Assembly: GCA_021200475.1 (NCBI GenBank)
Contig: JAJQGP010000068.1
Coordinates: forward strand, 1 to 53,075
From: Lachnospiraceae bacterium
GTDB taxonomy: Bacteria > Bacillota > Clostridia > Lachnospirales > Lachnospiraceae
Direction: 5' to 3'
DNA length: 53,075 nt
Shown here: piece after piece, positions 25,392-33,315 of the stretch
How the letters are laid out: every line of letters begins with the position of its first letter
Position numbering within the stretch: the first letter of the stretch is position 1
The notes under the pieces: model-generated
The model's input: the letters and a program-made list of their open reading frames with translations, nothing else
Databases searched by the model: none
What the model was told of the DNA's origin: nothing
Program-made: the position numbers and the translations under genes

Positions 25392-25417
25392 CTCCCTTAG
25401 TGTTTTACTAAAGGAGA
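25392..25417 (-). repeat. Recombinase-site-like palindrome, right copy in inverse orientation
   Basis: The same arms as 23537-23560 with the core GTTTT in place of AAAAC. Read on the minus strand it matches the left copy at 21 of 23 positions. Confidence 0.6.
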
Positions 25418-25711
25418 ATCTGTGTAAGATGTCAGATCGAATTATATAATATATAAATGTAAAACCGCAATTTTATGCAAGTTTTTTTGAATCAAAAATC
25501 AAAAAACAGACGCAATTTTACACAAAAATACAGGACAATCCCAAATGGATCACCCTGTAATTGCAACCTGCCCCAATCACCGCTCTGCCTGACCACTGCC
25601 AAATGCAGCTATATCTATCTGATCATGCTTTTTACTCATTCCCATGGCATCCTTGTATGTATTTACATGCAAAAATAATGCGTTGGACAACAAAAAGAAT
25701 TTCTGCCAGGT

Positions 25712-25748
25712 AAACCGGTCACTGAAAACCGAAATCATAGGTACACAT
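25712..25748 (-). pseudogene. Fragment of a second AlbA_2-type gene
   Basis: Read on the minus strand it codes VPMISVFSDR, nearly identical to APMITVFSDR in the intact gene at 26030-27439 (the DNA matches at about 26 of 29 positions). No more of that gene is visible on either side. It lies directly against the left 117-bp repeat. Confidence 0.55.
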
Positions 25749-25749
25749 A

Positions 25750-25866
25750 TGACGGTCGACTTCAATTATCAGCGTCCCATGCATTTTAGAAAACAAGCAT
25801 CCCCTTTTTTTACCCTTTTTTACACGGATTCTGACAAAGCCTGACAAATCCCCGATTTTAAAAAAC
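25750..25866. repeat. 117-bp direct repeat, left copy
   Basis: Begins TGACGGTCGACTTCAATTAT and ends in TTTTAAAAAAC. The copy at 27535-27651 has the same length and differs at only a few positions. Together they bracket the AlbA_2 gene. Confidence 0.85.
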
Positions 25867-25968
25867 CCTTGATTTCAGCGGCTTCCCGGCCTCTGACAAA
25901 TGCAGATAACCCGTGATAATCCCGCAGTTATATCCGTGGCTGATATGTGGCAAATTTGTGTCTTTTTT

Positions 25969-26000
25969 GTGAACGCCCCGGTTTCCCCGGAGCGTTTCAC
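25969..26000 (-). terminator. Strong hairpin downstream of the AlbA_2 gene
   Basis: GTGAACGCCCCGG (25969-25981) pairs with CCGGAGCGTTTCAC (25987-26000), one bulge, five-base loop, 30 bases past the stop. There is no T run after it in the gene's direction, so a terminator role is uncertain. Confidence 0.4.
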
Positions 26001-26029
26001 TCTGGACGATTTACAGATCTCTGTCTGGT

Positions 26030-27439
26030 TCAGATAACCCTCCACCAACCATTCTTATTTGAACCAACTCTGTCAATAATTTTATTTTTCTTTAAATACG
26101 CCACGTTTTTCTCAATTGTTTTATAGCTAAGACCCATCGTATGTGCCAATTGTTGCAATGTTACACTGGGATCGACTTTCATCTCCTCCACGATCCGTTG
26201 TCTCGTCTCATTTAATTTAATGGCATATTTATCCCCTACTTTATCCCCTACTTTATCCCCTACTTTATCCCCCTCATCAGCGGAGAAAAACGTAAAAGGA
26301 ATTTTCACAACAATAGAGTTTTCTCTAAATTCAAAGGCTTCCTGACCATACGCCTTCGTAATCAATGGAACTCCGCGCCCTGATCTCTCACTAATATGCA
26401 GTTGCAAAAAAATATCAGAAAGCTTCTGATTCACCGGTATGGATTCCCCTTTGAAAAAGCCTTCCCGCGTCTGTTTTGGTGGAAGTGCTCCCCGGGATAA
26501 TATCTCAATCCGGTCACTGAAAACCGTAATCATAGGTGCATTTCCATCTTTCCATAAGTTATGAACAAACGCATTGACAACCGCCTCGTGAAATGCATCC
26601 TGATCAAACAACATGATCTCCTTACGCTCTGAGAGTCGATTTCGTTCATCTGCCTGCGGAATATTCAATACATCGCCATACTCAAGCACCTTATCCAATG
26701 ATACAAGAAGGCAATCATTTCCAAATTCTCTGACTGAATACATCGTTGATGCCTTATCTGTCCCATTAAAAAGTGACACTCGAATCGGTATTCTACTGTT
26801 ATCAGATAAGAGCTGTGCCATCAGATTATATTTTCCATCCTTTGTCAATAAGCAAAGATTTTTCTCAAACGTTTCCTGATTCAGGCTGATTCCTCTGCCC
26901 TCATAATAAAGCAACAGTTTGCGAAAAGTAAGTTCCTGATCGTCTGCCTCCATCTTTTCAATTGTTGGAAAACCATTGCGCAAAATATCAAAAAGTCTGG
27001 ATTCACGTTCCGGATATTTGTTCAGATTCACTTTGCTGGAACCAATACGGTAATAGCGGTTTCCATTAAATGCAGTCGGCACCTGACTTGCTGCCGGTAT
27101 AACAAGAACAACGATTCTTTTTCCATCCAACATAATTTCATGAAACTCAAATACAATATCTGGCATAATCTGTCTGGCAAGATAATGCTCCAATGGCTCA
27201 TTTTTCACTTCCTGATGGTAATCAAAGGTCGTTCCAACCACCTCATGCTCATCGTTTGTAATTCCCCATATCAAATATGCCTGATCTTTTCCGAGCATTG
27301 CTGCAGTATTAGACATTGAGGAAATATATTCCCCTATTCCCATCGGCTCGTACCAGTTTTCTTTAAATTCGAACCACTCTTCTTCCGTTGGTAGTGAAAT
27401 CAACTCTCCCACAATCCTGATCAAACTGTTCTGCTTCAT
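26030..27439 (-). CDS. AlbA_2-domain (ATP-binding-like) putative regulator with GDKV repeats
   Basis: 469 residues. N-terminal AlbA_2 domain: EEEWFEFKENWYEPMGIGEYISSMSNTAAMLGKDQAYLIWGITND (residues 19-63), with RYYRIGSSKVNL around 128. The middle has LFDQDAFHEAVVNAFVHNLWKDGNAPMITVFSDRIEILSRGALPP and the RSGRGVPLITKAYG block. Next comes a linker of GDKV repeats (about residues 390-405, 12-bp DNA repeats), then a C-terminal winged helix-turn-helix (IVEEMKVDPSVTLQQLAHTMGLSYKTIEKNVAYLKKNKIIDRVG). It probably binds DNA or RNA; no enzyme activity is proven for this family. The ATG at 27439 has only a weak ribosome site. It is flanked by 117-bp direct repeats and by decayed pieces of relatives. Confidence 0.85.
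   Translation of the reverse strand: MKQNSLIRIVGELISLPTEEEWFEFKENWYEPMGIGEYISSMSNTAAMLGKDQAYLIWGITNDEHEVVGTTFDYHQEVKNEPLEHYLARQIMPDIVFEFHEIMLDGKRIVVLVIPAASQVPTAFNGNRYYRIGSSKVNLNKYPERESRLFDILRNGFPTIEKMEADDQELTFRKLLLYYEGRGISLNQETFEKNLCLLTKDGKYNLMAQLLSDNSRIPIRVSLFNGTDKASTMYSVREFGNDCLLVSLDKVLEYGDVLNIPQADERNRLSERKEIMLFDQDAFHEAVVNAFVHNLWKDGNAPMITVFSDRIEILSRGALPPKQTREGFFKGESIPVNQKLSDIFLQLHISERSGRGVPLITKAYGQEAFEFRENSIVVKIPFTFFSADEGDKVGDKVGDKVGDKYAIKLNETRQRIVEEMKVDPSVTLQQLAHTMGLSYKTIEKNVAYLKKNKIIDRVGSNKNGWWRVI
26229..26270 (-). repeat. 12-bp in-frame tandem repeats (GDKV)
   Basis: ATCCCCTACTTT repeats three full times plus a partial copy, coding GDKV-GDKV-GDKV-GDK in the linker of the AlbA_2 protein. 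Because the unit is 12 bp, copy-number changes keep the frame. Confidence 0.8.
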
Positions 27440-27534
27440 TTCTATCCGCTCACTTTCCTAACTGGCAGGTACTTCATCACACTTAATAGAAAATAACGAT
27501 ACCACAAACGGTCTTCCCTCGTCAACCTGATATT

Positions 27535-27651
27535 TGACGGTCGACTTCAATTATCAGCGTCCCATGAGTTTCAGAAAACACGCATCCCCTTTTTCTACCC
27601 TTTTTTACACGGATTCTGACAAAGCCTGACAAATCCCCGATTTTAAAAAAC
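27535..27651. repeat. 117-bp direct repeat, right copy
   Basis: The counterpart of 25750-25866, in the same orientation, about 95 bases upstream of the AlbA_2 gene start. The gap 27440-27863 otherwise holds no gene I can support. Confidence 0.85.
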
Positions 27652-27863
27652 TCACATAGCTGCTGCCTTCAAAAATCTCCATCAATTCTCTCATGTTCCA
27701 AATCAGGTTCGCGGTATCCATCTCGGTTCGCTTTAACCAGAATACCCTGCCCTCCTGTGATGACCGCAACCGGATTTGAATAATAAATTTGATACTTTTC
27801 GTTTCGCCCGTTGCGTGCTATACTGTCCGAAGCATAATATAATCGAACTGGGAGATGACATTT

Positions 27864-28766
27864 TTGAAAAAAGCAATGAGTTATGGCATTTTAGCTTCGT
27901 TCTTTTTTGCGTTTACGTTTCTGCTCAACCGAAGCATGAACCTGGCCGGAGGATACTGGCTCTGGAGCGCGTGCCTGCGTTATCTCTTTATGCTGCCAAT
28001 GCTGGCTCTGCTGCTCTTTATCAGAAAAGGCAGCCAGATCAGACCTGTCTGTGCTGCCATTCAAAAGGCCCCAGCCCCCTGGCTTACATGGAGTACGGTC
28101 GGCTTCGGCCTGTTCTATCTGCCTCTGACGCTGGCATCCGTCTATGGAGAGTCCTGGCTTACGGCTGCTTCATGGCAGATCACAATTGTGGCAGGCGTCC
28201 TTTTAACACCCCTGTTTGGGAAAAAAATTCCCCTTAAAAATCTGGCGATGTCTGCGCTCATTCTCGTTGGCGTTGCCATTCTCCAGCTGCCGCATATGTC
28301 AGGTCAGACGTTTCAGAACAACTGTGCCGCATTTCTGCCGATTCTGATCGCGGCCTTTAGCTATCCGCTCGGAAATCGCAAAATGATGCAGCTTTGCCCT
28401 CCGGAATTTGATACCCTCCAGCGAGTTTTTGGCATGACGCTTTGCAGTACGCCATTCTGGATTTTATCTGCCATAGCCGCATTTGTGAAATCCGGTCCGC
28501 CCGCTGCCGGCCAGATCATCCAGTCACTGGGAGTCGCCCTGTTTTCCGGAGTGATCGCGACGATTCTTTTCTTCCACGCGACGGATCTCGTAAAGGAAAA
28601 TCAGAAAAAGCTGGCCGCTGTGGAAGCCACCCAATGCGGGGAGGTTCTTTTTACGCTGCTCGGAGGCATCCTTGTGCTCGGAGATCCCTTTCCCGGCCTG
28701 CTCAGTTTTCTCGGCATTATACTGATTATCATTGGAATGGTCGCTAACAGTCTGCTGGCAGGATAA
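27864..28766 (+). CDS. DMT-superfamily exporter (EmrE/EamA-like multidrug efflux family)
   Basis: About 300 residues with ten hydrophobic segments, two five-helix halves, as in the 10-TM drug/metabolite transporters. Typical start KKAMSYGILASFFFAFTFLLNRSMNLAGGYWLW. I choose the TTG at 27864 because GGGAG at 27850-27854 is eight bases ahead of it, whereas it touches the in-frame ATG at 27855. Substrate unknown; relatives are annotated as multidrug resistance efflux proteins. The gene stands alone on the plus strand between AlbA_2 remnants. Confidence 0.8.
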   Translation: MKKAMSYGILASFFFAFTFLLNRSMNLAGGYWLWSACLRYLFMLPMLALLLFIRKGSQIRPVCAAIQKAPAPWLTWSTVGFGLFYLPLTLASVYGESWLTAASWQITIVAGVLLTPLFGKKIPLKNLAMSALILVGVAILQLPHMSGQTFQNNCAAFLPILIAAFSYPLGNRKMMQLCPPEFDTLQRVFGMTLCSTPFWILSAIAAFVKSGPPAAGQIIQSLGVALFSGVIATILFFHATDLVKENQKKLAAVEATQCGEVLFTLLGGILVLGDPFPGLLSFLGIILIIIGMVANSLLAG

Positions 28767-28880
28767 TCCTCTGTTTTCTCAGCGTTTCCTGCAAAGCTGC
28801 CAGAACGCCACCGCGCTCGCCAGGCAGTCTCCCTGGAATGACGTTTATCCCTGCCTTATCCCAGTCATCAGCTGAGAAAA

Positions 28881-28966
28881 TAAATCAAGCTCTTCCCCGG
28901 TCCTGATCGGACCATTCTGCCTTATTCCTATCCGCTCACTTTGCTGCCTGACAGGCGCTTCATTTT
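28881..28966 (-). pseudogene. Decayed 5' end of an AlbA_2-type gene
   Basis: The minus-strand sequence from 28966 to 28881 follows the leader and first 15 codons of the intact gene at 27439: the same AGTGAGCGGATAG just before the start, then an aligned but broken reading (ATA in place of ATG). About three quarters of positions match. The rest of the gene is not present. Confidence 0.5.
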
Positions 28967-29024
28967 CCGTCTGTCCCTCCCTGTATGAATGTGCTATACT
29001 TACTTAAAAAGGAGAGTGACACTT

Positions 29025-29486
29025 ATGCCAAAGCATTACAACTTTTACGGATGGGAAAATGCAACGGTTCCCGCGATTACCGATCAGTATGCCGGGATCC
29101 GGACGCCGCTGGATTTATATGACGCGCTGTCGGGACTCTGGTGTGCAGACACCTGCGCCCCCAGAATGCGCTCTGACTGGTCGCCGGAGAATAAGACACT
29201 GGGCCAACGCTCCATCACCGCCTTTCTGGCACAGGATATTTTTGGCGGTGAGGTCTATGGGATTCTGCGTCCAGGCGGAAACTATCATTGCTATAACGTT
29301 GTCGGAGCCTGTGTCTTTGACCTGACCAGTGAACAGTTCGGAGGTGAGGTTCTGGATTACACGGAGAACCCTCTGCAGTCGAGGACGGTTCATTTTGCAA
29401 AAGAAGAGAAACGTCTGCGGTATGAAAAGCTGAAAGCGGACCTGCGGGAATTTTCTTCTGGTAATCAGGCAGGAGGGATGCTATAA
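29025..29486 (+). CDS. YunG-like protein
   Basis: 153 residues from ATG 29025, with AAAAGGAGAG ahead; the longer in-frame start at 28989 has no site. The central block LWCADTCAPRMRSDWSPENKTLGQRSITAFLAQDIFGGEVYGI and HCYNVVG with FDLTSEQFG fits the YunG family, small proteins of unknown function in Firmicutes. The conserved Cys and His suggest a hydrolase-like fold, but this is not established. No signal peptide; likely cytoplasmic. It lies just before the malic enzyme gene on the same strand. Confidence 0.65.
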   Translation: MPKHYNFYGWENATVPAITDQYAGIRTPLDLYDALSGLWCADTCAPRMRSDWSPENKTLGQRSITAFLAQDIFGGEVYGILRPGGNYHCYNVVGACVFDLTSEQFGGEVLDYTENPLQSRTVHFAKEEKRLRYEKLKADLREFSSGNQAGGML

Positions 29487-29556
29487 TCATCGACGGTATG
29501 AAACAGCTTATCAGAAACAGGTAAACAGAAGAATTTAACCAAAGGAGCTTACTGAC

Positions 29557-30729
29557 ATGGATTACGCAAAGGAATCTTTGAAAATGCACTACGACCTGAG
29601 AGGCAAAATTGAGGTCACTGCCCGCGCAGCCGTTGACTCAAAAGACGCGCTGAGCCTGGCCTATACCCCCGGGGTGGCGCAGCCCTGCCTTGAGATTCAG
29701 AAGGATATTTCCAAAAGCTATGACCTGACCCGGCGCTGGAATACGGTCGCGGTCGTGACGGACGGCACGGCGGTGCTGGGCCTGGGCGACATCGGCCCGG
29801 AGGCCGGAATGCCGGTGATGGAAGGGAAATGTGTGCTGTTTAAAGCATTCGGCGATGTGGACGCGATCCCGCTCTGTGTGCGCAGCAAGGACGTGGATGA
29901 AATTGTCAACACGGTCGCGCTGCTCGCGGGCAGCTTTGGCGGAGTGAACCTGGAGGACATCTCCGCACCGCGCTGCTTTGAGATTGAACGCAAGCTGAAG
30001 GAGCGCTGCGACATCCCCATTTTCCATGATGACCAGCATGGGACGGCTGTGATCACACTCGCCGGCCTGATTAACGCGCTGAAAGTGGTCGACAAGAAAA
30101 TAGAGGATATTAAAATCGTTACCTCCGGCGCAGGTGCCGCAGGCATTGCGATCATCCGGCTGCTGATTTCCATGGGGCTGAAAAATGTCGTCATGACGGA
30201 CCGCCAGGGCGCGATCTGGGAAGGCCGCGATGGTCTGAATCCGATCAAAGAGGAGATGGCCAGAATCACAAACCGGAACCGCGAAAAGGGGCGGCTGGCA
30301 GACGTGATTCGCGGTGCGGATGTCTTTATCGGCGTATCCGCGCCAGGTACGCTGACCGCAGATATGGTACGCACGATGGCAAAGGATCCTATCATTTTCG
30401 CCTGTGCGAATCCGACGCCGGAGATTTTCCCGGATGAGGCAAAGGCCGCCGGGGCCGCCGTAGTGTCCACGGGACGCTCGGACTATCCAAACCAGGTCAA
30501 CAACGTGCTCTGCTTCCCTGGCATCTTCCGCGGTGCCCTGGACGTCCGTGCTTCCGATATCAATGATGAGATGAAGGTAGCAGCGGCTTATGCACTGGCC
30601 TCTCTGGTCAGCGACGAGGAGCTGAATGCGGACTATATCCTGCCCGCCGCCTTTGATCCCCGCGTGAAGGATGCGGTAGCGAAGGCTGCGGCGGAGGCCG
30701 CGCGCAAAAGCGGCGTGGCGCGGATCTAA
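29557..30729 (+). CDS. Malic enzyme (oxaloacetate-decarboxylating malate dehydrogenase)
   Basis: 390 residues, the short bacterial form lacking a phosphotransacetylase domain. Converts malate to pyruvate and CO2 with NAD(P)+. Seen: [15 protein letters not shown] near residue 30 (the catalytic Tyr), the Lys in [29 protein letters not shown] and [16 protein letters not shown] (metal-binding Glu and Asp residues), then the nucleotide fold [15 protein letters not shown], and [27 protein letters not shown]. Start ATG 29557 with AAAGGAG. It ends before a shared terminator with the convergent murA. Confidence 0.95.
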   Translation: MDYAKESLKMHYDLRGKIEVTARAAVDSKDALSLAYTPGVAQPCLEIQKDISKSYDLTRRWNTVAVVTDGTAVLGLGDIGPEAGMPVMEGKCVLFKAFGDVDAIPLCVRSKDVDEIVNTVALLAGSFGGVNLEDISAPRCFEIERKLKERCDIPIFHDDQHGTAVITLAGLINALKVVDKKIEDIKIVTSGAGAAGIAIIRLLISMGLKNVVMTDRQGAIWEGRDGLNPIKEEMARITNRNREKGRLADVIRGADVFIGVSAPGTLTADMVRTMAKDPIIFACANPTPEIFPDEAKAAGAAVVSTGRSDYPNQVNNVLCFPGIFRGALDVRASDINDEMKVAAAYALASLVSDEELNADYILPAAFDPRVKDAVAKAAAEAARKSGVARI

Positions 30730-30836
30730 GCATACGGGTCATAAAATATACCCGGTTCTGCCCGCCACAGACGACTCACCCGCACCGGCCGCGTCTGGCA
30801 TTATCCGGAAATACTCCCTGCGCGGCCGTGTATATC

Positions 30837-30864
30837 AAAAAAGCAGCCTTCTGGCTGCTTTTTC
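30837..30864. terminator. Bidirectional terminator between malic enzyme and murA
   Basis: AAAAAAGCAGCC, loop TTCT, GGCTGCTTTTTC: stem with an A run on one side and a T run on the other, placed between convergent genes. It works for both strands. Confidence 0.88.
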
Positions 30865-30949
30865 TTACCGTATGCTGCTTTCTCATTCTGTTTTCGGTGA
30901 CCAGCAGCGCCGAAGCTTTTACAGACTGCGATTCGCTTATCGCTTCCCG

Positions 30950-32242
30950 TCAGCCCGTCCGCAGGCGAAATTTCCGTGCTTCTTTTTCACTGTTGATCAG
31001 CTCAATCTCCGCGCCCAGGCTTCTCAGCTTCTCATCAAAGCACTCATATCCGCGCTGAATATACATGATATCGTCGATCGTCGTAACTCCCTCCGCGGCC
31101 AGTCCGGCGATCACCAGCGCTGCCCCGGCTCTCAGGTCCGGCGCGCTGACGCGTGCTCCGGTCAGAGCCTCTACACCTGTAATAATCGCTGTATTGCCCT
31201 CTACGCGGACGTCCGCTCCCATGCGGGTCAGTTCATCCATATATTTAAAACGATTTTCAAAAATACTCTCTGTCACGATGCTGGTGCCGCGCGCCAGTGC
31301 GAGCGTCACGCCAATCTGCGGCTGCAGATCAGTCGGATAACCCGGATAAGGAAGTGTCTTGACATTGGTGCTGCTGAGGCGCTTCGCTGCCACGACTCTC
31401 ACCGCGTTGTCAAACTCCTCTACCTCACAGTCGATCTCCAGAAGCTTCGCTGTCGTCGCCTCGAGATGCTTGGGAATTACATTTTTCACCATCACATCGC
31501 CTTTTGTAGCGGCAGCCGCAAACATAAACGTGCCCGCTTCAATCTGATCCGGGATGATGGAATATTCGGTACGGTGAAGCTTTGCCACTCCGCGGATGCG
31601 GATGACATCCGTGCCTGCGCCTTTGATGTTGGCTCCCATACTGTTCAGGAAATTTGCTACGTCTACCACATGCGGTTCCCGTGCACAGTTCTCTATAATC
31701 GTATAGCCTTCCGCCATCGACGCCGCCATCATGATATTAATGGTCGCCCCGACAGATACGGTGTCCAGGAAAATATGGCTGCCATGCAGATGATCCGCCG
31801 TTGCGATAATATAACCGTTCCGGATCATCACCTTTGCTCCAAGCGCTTTGAACCCTTTGATGTGAAGGTCGATGGGCCTGCTGCCGATGTTGCATCCGCC
31901 CGGAAGCGGCACCTCCGCCCTTTTGTATTTGCCAAGAAGAGCTCCGATCAGGTAATAGGATGCTCTGATTTTCTTGATGTATTCATAATCCACACTGACC
32001 TCGCCGATGTTTTTGCTGTTCAGCATCACCGCGTGGCGTGTGATCCGGTCTACCTTCACACCAATGCTCTCCATCGCTTCCAGGAGTACATTCGTGTCCC
32101 GCACATCCGGCAAATTATCAATCAATACGGTATCATCCGTCATAATCGCTGCTGCGAGAATGCCGAGCGCCGCATTCTTGGCACCGGAGATCTCCACTTC
32201 ACCTACCAGTGGATTCCCTCCTCTGATAATATACTGTTCCAT
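30950..32242 (-). CDS. murA: UDP-N-acetylglucosamine 1-carboxyvinyltransferase
   Basis: 430 residues, full length. First committed step of peptidoglycan synthesis: transfers enolpyruvyl from PEP to UDP-GlcNAc. Seen: ISGAKNAALGILAAAI with the catalytic Lys22-Asn23, RASYYLIGALLGKY, LPGGCNIGSRPIDLHIKG with the PEP-binding Cys at residue 117 (fosfomycin-sensitive type), the late catalytic Asp region (YPTDLQPQ) and Arg segments. Start ATG 32242 with GAGGT. A sigma-A-like promoter is visible upstream. Shares a terminator with the convergent malic enzyme gene. Confidence 0.97.
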   Translation of the reverse strand: MEQYIIRGGNPLVGEVEISGAKNAALGILAAAIMTDDTVLIDNLPDVRDTNVLLEAMESIGVKVDRITRHAVMLNSKNIGEVSVDYEYIKKIRASYYLIGALLGKYKRAEVPLPGGCNIGSRPIDLHIKGFKALGAKVMIRNGYIIATADHLHGSHIFLDTVSVGATINIMMAASMAEGYTIIENCAREPHVVDVANFLNSMGANIKGAGTDVIRIRGVAKLHRTEYSIIPDQIEAGTFMFAAAATKGDVMVKNVIPKHLEATTAKLLEIDCEVEEFDNAVRVVAAKRLSSTNVKTLPYPGYPTDLQPQIGVTLALARGTSIVTESIFENRFKYMDELTRMGADVRVEGNTAIITGVEALTGARVSAPDLRAGAALVIAGLAAEGVTTIDDIMYIQRGYECFDEKLRSLGAEIELINSEKEARKFRLRTG

Positions 32243-32549
32243 TGGAATACCTCTGCTATCGTTTATTCATACTCCATGCGTCCGGTCCTGACCAGGTACT
32301 GCTGCTGCGTCCTGTACCCCTGACCGGTTCCCCCGCTGTTACGCCTTAATCAGATCCTTACCTTTTACGTGCAAATTTCCGGGGCTCCCCTCCCGGAAAT
32401 CAGGCGAAATTATTATAAGTATACCACATTTCAAACGAAAGTAAACCGAATTTCAAATTTTTAAACGTTTTCGTCAATATGAACCAAACATATATTCGAA
32501 TTTTCTGCCCAAACCGCACCTGTTCCGGAACACTGCCGCCGTTTTCGTC
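32243..32549. other. Intergenic region upstream of murA
   Basis: About 300 bases, AT-rich in 32400-32500. It contains the likely murA promoter and the 3' end region of the flavin reductase unit. No gene or RNA is recognised. Confidence 0.5.
32418..32445 (-). promoter_or_regulatory. Likely murA promoter
   Basis: On the minus strand, TTTACT (32445-32440) and TATACT (32423-32418) with 16 bases between. It lies 176 bases upstream of the murA start. Confidence 0.5.
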
Positions 32550-33200
32550 TCACTTGTTTTCAACCACACCTGATCCTCTATGCGATCCTCTGGCCGATCC
32601 GTCAGCGCGGGTCCCACGTGCCCTGCCCTTTCCCCGCTGCTTTCTCCGGACACTGAAGCCAAAGCTTCCGAGCTCCTCTCCCAGTGCAAAATACGTTCCG
32701 TGGGAGTAAGCCATCAGTTCCGCATCCTTCAGGCACAGCTTGCCTTTCTCATCCAGATACCGCGGATCCACGTCTACGCCAAGTACCTCTGAAACAAACA
32801 TATGGTGAGAACCGAGCTCCAGCACTTCCCGAACCCGGCACTCCATATTCACAGGACTCTCTTCGATCAGCGGCGCCGCCACGAAAGCCGCCGGAGCCGC
32901 CGAAAGATGCAGTTCCTGAAATTTATCGACGTCCCGGCCGGAACGGACGCCGCAGTAATCAGCCGCCCGCGCCAGTTTTTTCGTCGTCAGATTCATTACA
33001 AATTCTCCCGTCTCGCGGATGATATTGTAGGAATACCGTTCCGGCCGGACCGAAATTGACACCATAGCCGGAGTACTGCAGATCGTGCCCGCCCAGGCGA
33101 CAGTAAGAATATTCGGCCGTTCTCCCGGCCTCGCACAGCTTACCATCACCGCAGGCAGCGGGTAAAGCATATTTCCGGATTTCCATATTTCTCTGCTCAT
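32550..33200 (-). CDS. Flavin reductase family protein
   Basis: 216 residues. FMN-binding split-barrel of the flavin reductase-like/DIM6-NTAB group: LPAVMVSCARPGERPNILTVAWAGTICSTPAMVSISVRPERYSYNII, then EFVMNLTTKKLARAADYCGVRSGRDVDKF, and HHMFVSEVLGVDVD. It binds flavin; the true substrate is unknown. The last 25 residues are a low-complexity Arg/Gly/Ser tail (RKQRGKGRARGTRADGSARG) not usual for the family, possibly a recent extension after loss of the original stop. Start ATG 33200 with GGAGGG. Confidence 0.85.
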   Translation of the reverse strand: MSREIWKSGNMLYPLPAVMVSCARPGERPNILTVAWAGTICSTPAMVSISVRPERYSYNIIRETGEFVMNLTTKKLARAADYCGVRSGRDVDKFQELHLSAAPAAFVAAPLIEESPVNMECRVREVLELGSHHMFVSEVLGVDVDPRYLDEKGKLCLKDAELMAYSHGTYFALGEELGSFGFSVRRKQRGKGRARGTRADGSARGSHRGSGVVENK

Positions 33201-33315
33201 ACAATCCCTCCAGGATGGATTTTTCGGATTCCTCTTTCCTGCTTACAGCCCTGCCACACATCTTCTGCCTGATCAGAGCTGATTCAGTCAGAAAAATATA
33301 TTGCCCTTCCGCATA

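Noticed and set aside
27776-28237. Plus-strand open frame overlapping the exporter start
   Set aside because: Out of frame with the clearly membrane-spanning DMT protein and without family signs.
30872-32323. Long plus-strand open frame of 483 codons
   Set aside because: Antisense to murA, no family features, no ribosome binding site.
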